Positions 57,893 to 64,000 of a DNA stretch of 64,000 nucleotides are shown in pieces (position 1 is the first letter of the stretch; the number at the start of each line of letters is the position of its first letter). The stretch lies in contig CM001438.1 of the NCBI GenBank assembly GCA_000244995.1, forward strand, positions 372,001 through 436,000, in the 5' to 3' direction. Both the position numbers and the translations under genes were made by a program. This DNA is from Burkholderiales bacterium JOSHI_001 (GTDB taxonomy: Bacteria; Pseudomonadota; Gammaproteobacteria; Burkholderiales; Burkholderiaceae_C). A model generated the notes under the pieces. That model was given only the letters and a program-made list of their open reading frames with translations, was not told where the DNA came from and ran no database searches.

Positions 57893-57923
57893 GCAGCTAA
57901 CTCGTTGATCTAGCTGCTTTTTT
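57893..57923 (+). terminator. Rho-independent terminator
   Basis: GCAGCTA (57893-57899) pairs with TAGCTGC (57911-57917), followed by six T. It reads on the plus strand, although no plus-strand gene is intact upstream. It may be left from a lost gene. Confidence 0.65.
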
Positions 57924-57925
57924 CT

Positions 57926-57963
57926 TGGTTGCGGGGGCAAGATGGTTATGAGATCACCCCCGC
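57926..57963 (-). other. tRNA-fMet-like 3' end, candidate attachment-site relic
   Basis: On the minus strand ATCTTGCCCCCGCAACCA (57943-57926) matches the 3' end of betaproteobacterial tRNA-fMet, as I recall it, at 17 of 18 bases. CTCATAACC (57952-57944) equals its anticodon loop, and GCGGGGG (57963-57957) resembles its 5' end. The D-arm and most of the T-arm are missing, so it is not a functional tRNA. Tyrosine recombinases often use tRNA 3' ends as att sites. Confidence 0.6.
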
Positions 57964-57964
57964 T

Positions 57965-58163
57965 CAATGTTGGCGTTCAACATTGAAAGTCCGCATTCGG
58001 GCCCGATCGGTGCCAAGCCAGTTCCAAGCTCCTGTCAGGCAAGAAGTTTTCCGAACTCCACGATTCCCCGATTGAGACCGACATCCGTCGATGGGTCCAC
58101 GACCCAATGGCACTTTTGGCGTTCAACGGATCGCGGCGCTGGGCCAATGGGCCCGACCATTGG
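57965..58163. repeat. Non-coding stretch with inverted and direct repeats before hipB
   Basis: The stretch 57642-58328 holds no intact gene. Here CAATGTT/AACATTG forms an inverted repeat (57965-57985). TTGGCGTTCAAC occurs twice (57970-57981 and 58116-58127). CCAATGG/CCATTGG forms a second inverted repeat (58144-58163). GC content is visibly lower than in the surrounding genes. The origin is unknown. Confidence 0.5.
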
Positions 58164-58270
58164 GCACCGGAACGGTCCCGTTGTGACGGGTCTTCGCACC
58201 GATCGGAGTGCCTGAGGCGGTAAGCAAAGCCACAGACAGGCATCTGTAGCTCGACCATACAGCTTGAAAG

Positions 58271-58297
58271 CTGTTTGCATATAAAACAGTTTATAAT
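58271..58297 (+). promoter_or_regulatory. Candidate hipBA promoter and operator
   Basis: A perfect -10 box TATAAT is at 58292-58297. Just upstream CTGTTT (58271-58276) and AAACAG (58284-58289) form an inverted repeat with a 7-base spacer. This is where a HipB-type repressor would block polymerase. No good -35 was seen. Confidence 0.55.
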
Positions 58298-58328
58298 ATG
58301 TATGCCGAGACCACAGGCTAACGACTGT

Positions 58329-58610
58329 ATGAGCGACTACCACCTGCGCACAGCCGAGCAGCTATCCATCCTGCTCCAGGCCTTCCGAAAGGAATCGGGT
58401 CTGACCCAGAGCGAGGTGGCCCTGCGCCTGGGCGTCACCCAGCAGACGTACTCGACTCTGGAGCGCAATGCAGAAAGCGTGGGCGTGGCCAGGCTGCTGA
58501 AGTTGCTGGGCATCCTGGGCGTCGAGTTGGTCCTGAGCAAGCCCGGCAGCGCCGCTGACTCGCCGGCCGTGGCCAAGGCGCCCGATCAGGGCGAAAAGCC
58601 GGCCTGGTGA
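58329..58610 (+). CDS. hipB: HipB-like XRE family antitoxin
   Basis: The 93-residue protein has a helix-turn-helix (LRKESGLTQSEVALRLGVTQQTYSTLER, read across positions 18-46) and a disordered Pro/Ala tail, like HipB. It should dimerise, bind the operator upstream and neutralise HipA. ATG 58329 is used; an ATG at 58302 would add nine residues. hipA starts six bases after the stop. Confidence 0.85.
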   Translation: MSDYHLRTAEQLSILLQAFRKESGLTQSEVALRLGVTQQTYSTLERNAESVGVARLLKLLGILGVELVLSKPGSAADSPAVAKAPDQGEKPAW

Positions 58611-58616
58611 CCCCAC

Positions 58617-59966
58617 ATGGAAAGCCGCTCGTCGACCCGAACGCTCGCGCTGTGGATGAACGGAGCCTACGTCGGAGCCTGGAGTCTGGCGCCGAATGCG
58701 CCCGACACCTTGCAGTACGACCTGGACTGGGTGCGCTCCGAGCAAGGCCGCCCCTTGTCCCTGTCGTTGCCCTTCATGCCTGGCAACCTGCCGCATCGCG
58801 GCCCACACGTGAGGGCCTGGTTCGAAAACCTGCTGCCGGACAGCATGACCCTCCGTGAACGCATGGCGCGCCGCTACCAGGCGGGCTCCCCCGACGCATT
58901 CGACCTGCTGTCCGAAGCCGGCCGTGACTGCGCCGGCGCGCTGCAGATCCTGCCGGCAGGCGCGGACCCGGCCGGTGTGGCGCCGCTGCAGGCGGATCCC
59001 CTGACCGACGCCGAGGTGGCTGCCCTGCTGCGCGCCACCACCACGCCGCAGGTGCTGGGATTCACGGGCGAAGACGCCGCCCTGCGCATCTCGATCGCAG
59101 GCGCACAGGAGAAGACGGCGCTGCTCCAGATGAATGGCCGGTGGTACTTGCCGCGCGGCGCCACGCCCACCACGCACATCCTGAAGTTGCCGCTCGGCCT
59201 GATCGGAGGCATGAAGCTCGACATGCGCGACTCGGTCGAGAACGAGTGGCTGTGTGCCCGGATCCTGGCGGCCTACGGGCTGCCCGTGGCCGCCTGCGAG
59301 CCGCTGTGCTTCGAAGACCTGAAGGTGCTGGCCGTCGAACGATTCGACCGCGCCTGGTGGACGGCGCCGCAAGGCGACAGGCGACTTCTGCGCCTGCCCC
59401 AGGAGGACATGTGCCAGGCCAAGGGCAGGGCTCCGACGGCCAAGTACGAGGCCGATGGCGGCCCCGGCATCGACTCCATCTTCCAGGTGCTGGACGGCTC
59501 GATCGCACAGGAGCAGGACCGCAGGGTCTTCTTCCAGGCCCAGGTGCTGTTCTGGATGCTGTGCGCCACTGACGGCCACGCGAAGAACTTCAGCCTCTTC
59601 GTCCGGCCCGGCGGACGCTACCAGCTCACACCCTTGTACGACGTGCTGTCGGCATACCCGGTGCTGGGCGAAGGGCCGTCGAAAATCTCGCCGCACAAGG
59701 CCAGGCTGGCCATGGCGGTACGAACGAAGAACGTCCACTCGAAGATCAAGGACATCCTTCGCCGCCACTGGCTGGAACTTGGCACACGCCACGGCGTTGT
59801 CACGGCCGACGGACGCCCAGCGCAGGCTGTCCTCGACGACATCGTGGCGCGAACGCCTGAGGCCTTGGCCCGAGTGCGGGCGCAACTGCCACCAGGCTTC
59901 CCGGCCGAGGTGGCCCACAGCATCCTGGCGGGTGTCGAAGGCGCAGCAGCGCGATTGTCCGCGTAG
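58617..59966 (+). CDS. hipA: HipA-like type II toxin, serine/threonine kinase
   Basis: The 449-residue protein matches full-length HipA. Ser159 sits in RISIAGAQEKTALL (the Ser150 autophosphorylation loop of E. coli HipA), with PRGATPTTHILKLP, ERFDR, catalytic Asp319 in ATDGHAKNFS and metal-binding Asp342 in TPLYDVLSAYP. E. coli HipA phosphorylates glutamyl-tRNA synthetase and causes persistence. All key residues are intact, so it is probably active. Together with hipB it forms a two-gene module next to an integration-like scar. Confidence 0.92.
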   Translation: MESRSSTRTLALWMNGAYVGAWSLAPNAPDTLQYDLDWVRSEQGRPLSLSLPFMPGNLPHRGPHVRAWFENLLPDSMTLRERMARRYQAGSPDAFDLLSEAGRDCAGALQILPAGADPAGVAPLQADPLTDAEVAALLRATTTPQVLGFTGEDAALRISIAGAQEKTALLQMNGRWYLPRGATPTTHILKLPLGLIGGMKLDMRDSVENEWLCARILAAYGLPVAACEPLCFEDLKVLAVERFDRAWWTAPQGDRRLLRLPQEDMCQAKGRAPTAKYEADGGPGIDSIFQVLDGSIAQEQDRRVFFQAQVLFWMLCATDGHAKNFSLFVRPGGRYQLTPLYDVLSAYPVLGEGPSKISPHKARLAMAVRTKNVHSKIKDILRRHWLELGTRHGVVTADGRPAQAVLDDIVARTPEALARVRAQLPPGFPAEVAHSILAGVEGAAARLSA

Positions 59967-60010
59967 CCAGTCCGGTCAGGCCCGTAGCTCAGCAATACGC
60001 GCACGCTTGA

Positions 60011-61042
60011 TCAATTGCGCTTTACACCCCTGCGTTCGGCCGTCGCCGCCTCCCGCCAGTTCAGGGGCGTCTGGCCGGTCCAGCGCTCGAAGGACCGGGC
60101 GAAGCTCTTCTCGCTGCCGAATCCCAGCAGCGTGGCCACCCGCTTGATGGGCAGGTCGCGGTGGGCCAGCAATTCCAGCGCCCGGGTCTGGCGGGCTTCG
60201 TCCTTCAACTGCTGCAGCCTGAAGCCCTCAGCCGCCAGCTTGCGGTGCAGCGAGCGTGTGGACAGGTTCAAGGCCCGGGCCAGTTCGTCGGCCGTCACCG
60301 TGTGATCGGCCTGCATGGACAACATGGCGCGCAGGCGCTGCACCAGCAGCCTGTCATTGCGAAAGGGCTTGATGGACAGCACCGAGGTGTGCTGCAACAC
60401 GGCCCGGGTGTCGGGGTCGTCACGCCGCACCGGCAGCTTCAGGTGTTCAGCGGCAAAGCGCATGCTGGCCTGCGTGGCGCCGAAGTGGACTGGTCCCGGG
60501 AACATCACGCTGTAGGCACGGTGGTGCGTGGGTGCCGGCCCCGGGAACCAGACGCCGGTGAGCGGCAAGCGGGTGTCCACCAGCCAGCTGGCCATGCCGT
60601 GGGCGTGGCGCAGCACGGACAGCATCGCGAAGTCGCGCGCTTCGCCCAGCGGCTGGTGCTCGTGCACGCGCAGGCAGGCCTGGTCGTCTTCGATCGTGAG
60701 CTCGACCGTGTTCTCCTCGATCAGCGAGCGGCGGAACCGGCACCAGCGCCGCAACGCCACCTCCAGGTCCGGCGACGTCATGCTGGCCCGCATCAGCATT
60801 TCCAGGCTGCCCCAGGGAACACGGCGCGAGTACATGCCCATGGCCTCGTCGTCCAGCTCGCGCATGGTGGTGGCCGTCATCACCTCCAGCTGGCGCGAGG
60901 TGATCCGGGCCCGCGGGTCCGTGAGTAGTTCAGGGTCAATCTGGGCCTTGGCCAGCGCTGCGTCCGGACTGACGCCGTACTTCCTGTAGGCACGTAACAG
61001 GCAGTGCACAAGGGCGATGGGGGTTTCTCTGCGGTACGTCAC
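60011..61042 (-). CDS. AraC family transcriptional regulator (ArgR/OruR-like)
   Basis: The 343-residue protein has an N-terminal arabinose-binding-type regulatory domain (about 20-200) and two C-terminal helix-turn-helix motifs (ADELARALNLSTRSLHRKLAAEG and RVATLLGFGSEKSFARSFERWTG). The start codon is GTG at 61042. The ligand and target are unknown. It converges with hipA and lies 96 bases after the response regulator gene on the same strand. Confidence 0.92.
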   Translation of the reverse strand: MTYRRETPIALVHCLLRAYRKYGVSPDAALAKAQIDPELLTDPRARITSRQLEVMTATTMRELDDEAMGMYSRRVPWGSLEMLMRASMTSPDLEVALRRWCRFRRSLIEENTVELTIEDDQACLRVHEHQPLGEARDFAMLSVLRHAHGMASWLVDTRLPLTGVWFPGPAPTHHRAYSVMFPGPVHFGATQASMRFAAEHLKLPVRRDDPDTRAVLQHTSVLSIKPFRNDRLLVQRLRAMLSMQADHTVTADELARALNLSTRSLHRKLAAEGFRLQQLKDEARQTRALELLAHRDLPIKRVATLLGFGSEKSFARSFERWTGQTPLNWREAATAERRGVKRN

Positions 61043-61138
61043 GGTTGTAAGCCGCGGGTGGGGCTGGCAGGAAATGTGGATACGTTGGCGCAGTTGGAGG
61101 TGCAGGCCCTCCTAAGCTGGAACCTTCTGCGTGACAAC

Positions 61139-61771
61139 TCAATGGATCAGGCCATTTTTCAAGGCGTAGTAGGTCAATTCGCTGTTCGAGTGCAACTTCA
61201 GCTTCAGCATCAGGCGAGTGCGGTAGGTGCTGATCGTCTTCACGCTCAGAGACATCCGCCGCGCCACCTCGCTGATGGTGGCGCCTTCGGCCAGGTGCAG
61301 GAACACCTGCAGCTCGCGTTCAGACAGGGACTCGTGCGCCGGCACATCGTTGCCGCGTGCCAGCTCTTCGGCCAGCAGGTGGGCCACGGCCGGCGAGACG
61401 TAGCGGCGCCCCTTGTGCACCGTCCGGATGGCCCGCACCAGGTCCGCCGGATCGGATTCCTTGCTCACGTACCCGCTGGCACCGCGCCGCAGCAGGGCTG
61501 GGGCATAGCGGGTCTCGTCGTAGGCGCTGAAGATCAGCACCGGCAGCGCGGGTTGGCGCGCTTTCACGGCCACCATCGCATCCATGCCGTTGCCTTCGGC
61601 CATGGACAGGTCCAGCAGCAGCACGTCCAGTTCATGCTGGCGAAGCAGATTCACCACCTCGGTGCCGCTGGCCGCTTCGGCCACCAGGGCCAGGTCAGGC
61701 TCGGTGTGCAGCAAGGCCCTCAGGCCGGCACGGACCACGGCATGGTCGTCCACAACTGCGACTCGAATCAT
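61139..61771 (-). CDS. NarL/FixJ family response regulator
   Basis: The 210-residue protein has a receiver domain with Asp8, Asp9, phosphoacceptor Asp54, Ser82 and Lys104. A LuxR-type HTH follows (LSERELQVFLHLAEGATISEVARRMSLSVKTIS, read from residue 145). It is divergent from the histidine kinase, with a 46-base shared promoter region. It probably controls itself, the kinase and neighbours such as the catalase. Confidence 0.94.
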   Translation of the reverse strand: MIRVAVVDDHAVVRAGLRALLHTEPDLALVAEAASGTEVVNLLRQHELDVLLLDLSMAEGNGMDAMVAVKARQPALPVLIFSAYDETRYAPALLRRGASGYVSKESDPADLVRAIRTVHKGRRYVSPAVAHLLAEELARGNDVPAHESLSERELQVFLHLAEGATISEVARRMSLSVKTISTYRTRLMLKLKLHSNSELTYYALKNGLIH

Positions 61772-61817
61772 GGTTCTTTCCCCTCCCGCCGCTGGCGGTT
61801 TCACACCAGTCTAAGCA

Positions 61818-62528
61818 ATGCAAGAAACGTCTGGAACATATATTCCATCAAGCCCATCTGCCAAGAAGCACCGACCCTCGGTCCACCACCGCATCGAAGT
61901 GGCGCTGGCCCAGGAACGCGCGCGCATCGCACGCGAGCTGCATGACGAACTGGGCTCCGCGCTCACCGCTGCGCAACTGGAACTGGCGGCCATCCGCAGG
62001 TCATCGGGCCCTCTGGATGTGGAGACGCAAGGCCGCATCGCGCACCTGGCCGAGGTGCTGGCGCGCTGCATGCAGGCCAAGCGCCAGGTGGTGCAGGCCT
62101 TGTGGCCGCAGCCCGATGCCGGCACCCACCTGACCCAGGCGCTGCAGGCGCTGTGCCATGAACTGGGCGCCAGCCTGGGCCTGCAGATCGAGCTGGACCT
62201 TTCGGACGCGTTGGAAGTCAGCCTCCTGCCAACCGGCCACATCCGAACGGCCTGTCGCGTAGTGCAGGAAGCCCTGACCAATGTGGCCAAGCATGCGCAC
62301 ACAGGCCAGGCCCGTGTGACGGCCCGCATCGAGGGGCATGAACTGCATGTGAGCGTGCAGGACCCCGGTCGCGGCTTCGACCCCGGTGCGTTGACCGGCG
62401 CCACCCGCGGATTGGCGGGCATGCGTGCCCGGGTGGCGGAGCTGAGGGGGCGCCTTGAATGGCGATCGGCGCCTGGCGAGGGCGCGCAGGTGTTGGCCGT
62501 GCTGCCGCTGCCGGGCGCCCTGCGGTAG
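61818..62528 (+). CDS. Soluble HisKA_3-type sensor histidine kinase
   Basis: The 236-residue kinase has the NarX-type dimerisation box ERARIARELHDELGSAL (His42) and a HATPase domain (Asn155 in EALTNVAKHA, Asp182 in DPGRGFDPG, then TRGLAGMRARV). It has no membrane helix and only about 25 residues before the His box, so it lacks a sensor domain. The signal must come from a partner or from the cytoplasm. It pairs with the divergent regulator and precedes a catalase by 129 bases. Confidence 0.92.
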   Translation: MQETSGTYIPSSPSAKKHRPSVHHRIEVALAQERARIARELHDELGSALTAAQLELAAIRRSSGPLDVETQGRIAHLAEVLARCMQAKRQVVQALWPQPDAGTHLTQALQALCHELGASLGLQIELDLSDALEVSLLPTGHIRTACRVVQEALTNVAKHAHTGQARVTARIEGHELHVSVQDPGRGFDPGALTGATRGLAGMRARVAELRGRLEWRSAPGEGAQVLAVLPLPGALR

Positions 62529-62657
62529 GAAGCTCCCTACGCGCAGGCGGCGCGTTCGCCGACGTCGCGGCGGGGCTTTCGACGATGGCCGGTCGCCGGG
62601 AGCATCACGACCATCCGGGCTGATCCGTTCCCACAGAAACGAACAGGCATCCGCACC

Positions 62658-64000
62658 ATGACCCACCCCACGCTCGACAGCCGCACGGCGGCGACGCTGA
62701 CGTCCAACCAGGGCACGCCGGTGTCGGACAACCAGAACTCGCTGCGTGCGGGCGAGCGCGGACCTTCGCTGCTGGAAGACTTTCTGCTGCGCGAGAAGAT
62801 CACCCACTTCGACCATGAGCGCATCCCGGAGCGCATCGTCCATGCGCGCGGCTCGGCCGCGCATGGCCACTTCGAGTGCCTGCGCGATTGCAGCGACTGG
62901 ACCCGCGCGGGCTTCCTCTCGCGCAAGGGCCTTCGAACACCGGTGTTCGCGCGCCTGTCCACCGTAGCCGGCGGCGCGGGGTCGGCCGACACCGTGCGCG
63001 ACGTGCGTGGCTTCGCGGTGAAGTTCTACACCGACGAGGGCAACTTCGATCTGGTGGGCAACAACATCCCCGTGTTCTTCATCCAGGACGCGATCAAGTT
63101 CCCAGACCTGGTGCATGCCGTGAAGATGGAACCTGATCGGGGCTTCCCGCAGGCGGCTTCGGCGCACGATACCTTCTGGGACTTCATCTCGCTGATGCCC
63201 GAGTCGCTGCACATGGTGATGTGGGCCATGAGCATGCGCTCGCTGCCGCGCAGCCTGCGCATGGTGGACGGATTCGGCGTCCACAGCTTCCGCTTCGTCA
63301 ACGCGCAAGGCGAGTCGCGCTTCGTCAAGTTCCACTGGCGCGCCGAACTCGGCGTGGAATGCCTGACCTGGGACGAAGCGGTGAAGATCGCCGGCGCCGA
63401 CCCCGACTACCACCGGCGCGACCTGTGGCAGGCCATCGAAGGCGGGCAGCACCCGTCCTGGCTGCTGGAAGTTCAGGTGTTCGACGAGTTGCAGGCGGCC
63501 ACGCTGCCCTTCGACGTGCTGGACGCCACCAAGCTGGTGCCCGAAGAGTTGGTGCCGCTGCTGACCATCGGCCGCATGGTGCTGGACCGCAACCCGGTCA
63601 ACTTCTTTGCCGAAACCGAACAGGTGGCCTTCTGCCCGGCGCACCTGGTGCCCGGCATCGATTTCAGCGACGACCCGCTGCTGCAGGGGCGCCTGTTCTC
63701 CTACACCGACACCCAGCTCAGCCGGCTAGGCAGCCCCAATTTCCACCAGTTGCCGGTGAACCGCGCGCGCTGCCCGGTGCACAACTTCCAGCGCGACGGC
63801 CACATGCAGATGAACCTGCCCAGCGGGCGGGTGAACTACGAGCCGCAATCGCTGGACCCGCAGGCGCCCCGGGAATCGGCGGACCAGGGCTTTCGCAGTG
63901 CGCCCATCAGCCTGGAAGGGGCCAAGCTGAGGGTGCGTTCGGCGTCCTTTGCAGACCATGTCTCTGCGGCCCGGCAGTTCTTCCATTCCCAGACCCTGCC
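62658..64000 (+). CDS. Catalase (monofunctional haem type), 3' end cut by window
   Basis: The first 447 residues are present. The essential His62 lies in [10 protein letters not shown], the distal Asn in [18 protein letters not shown], and the proximal haem-ligand Tyr in [13 protein letters not shown]. The last two lie near residues 135 and 350. The protein degrades hydrogen peroxide. With at least 447 residues it may be a standard or large-subunit catalase; the missing end decides this. It lies just after the histidine kinase, so stress control by that pair is plausible. Confidence 0.93.
   Translation, partial: MTHPTLDSRTAATLTSNQGTPVSDNQNSLRAGERGPSLLEDFLLREKITHFDHERIPERIVHARGSAAHGHFECLRDCSDWTRAGFLSRKGLRTPVFARLSTVAGGAGSADTVRDVRGFAVKFYTDEGNFDLVGNNIPVFFIQDAIKFPDLVHAVKMEPDRGFPQAASAHDTFWDFISLMPESLHMVMWAMSMRSLPRSLRMVDGFGVHSFRFVNAQGESRFVKFHWRAELGVECLTWDEAVKIAGADPDYHRRDLWQAIEGGQHPSWLLEVQVFDELQAATLPFDVLDATKLVPEELVPLLTIGRMVLDRNPVNFFAETEQVAFCPAHLVPGIDFSDDPLLQGRLFSYTDTQLSRLGSPNFHQLPVNRARCPVHNFQRDGHMQMNLPSGRVNYEPQSLDPQAPRESADQGFRSAPISLEGAKLRVRSASFADHVSAARQFFHSQTL

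Noticed and set aside
57714-57908. Plus-strand 64-codon frame across the iterons, possible integrase tail
   Set aside because: It has no recognisable integrase motif, and the 11-base repeats break any regular protein pattern. It is kept only as part of the scar.
62619-62648. TGATCC upstream of the catalase gene as a SigE-type promoter
   Set aside because: The hexamer fits, but no TAAGA-like box lies 18 bases downstream.

Overview
The window is GC-rich, with a strong third-position GC bias, and carries no rRNA. Gene order, betaproteobacterial-type ribosomal proteins, paired Bug/TctC solute receptors and a PEP-CTERM protein point to a betaproteobacterium of the order Burkholderiales. The Rubrivivax/Leptothrix-like branch is my best guess; it is an inference, not a measurement.

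Layout. (1) 1-2146, minus strand: two tripartite-tricarboxylate-type (Bug) binding proteins flank a class II aldolase. (2) 2289-6304: a scattered trp cluster. A candidate Trp leader peptide precedes trpG, a convergent PEP-CTERM gene interrupts, then trpD-trpC-ung follow. No trpE is present. (3) 6320-20569: tRNA-Tyr, tRNA-Gly, tRNA-Thr, tuf, tRNA-Trp, secE, nusG, rplKA, rplJL and rpoBC, ending in a strong terminator, with several RNA hairpins in the gaps. (4) 20579-22780: a UbiB/ABC1-family kinase homologue and an orphan PIN-domain gene. (5) 22769-43026: the str, S10, spc and alpha operons run in one direction (rpsL to rplQ). A second, near-identical tuf lies inside, and a peroxiredoxin gene with its own flanking terminators separates S10 from spc. 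(6) 43120-48476: dsbD, a c-type cytochrome, an FccB-like sulfide dehydrogenase flavoprotein and an aldehyde dehydrogenase. (7) 48490-53006, minus strand: an ECF sigma factor, a cupin (ChrR-like) partner, then DUF4331, a lipoprotein and DUF4198. Two similar candidate ECF promoters precede the sigma gene and the DUF4331 gene. (8) 53092-56960: an SRPBCC protein, then a solute-binding protein overlapping a membrane TIR-CHASE2-like receptor and a small membrane protein. (9) 56964-59966: a GntR regulator, the 3' stub of an acyl-CoA ligase, a non-coding scar with integration hallmarks (tRNA-fMet-like 3' end, four 11-bp iterons, terminators) and a hipBA module. (10) 60011-64000: an AraC regulator, a divergent two-component pair and a catalase cut by the window end.

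Most of the window is conserved information-processing machinery. The accessory interest lies in regions 2, 7, 8 and 9. The strongest candidate for an undescribed system is the overlapping solute-binding-protein / TIR-CHASE2 pair, which looks like a periplasmic ligand sensor coupled to a cytoplasmic TIR (possible NADase) output. All promoter, hairpin and operator calls come from reading by eye and have not been tested by folding or alignment software.
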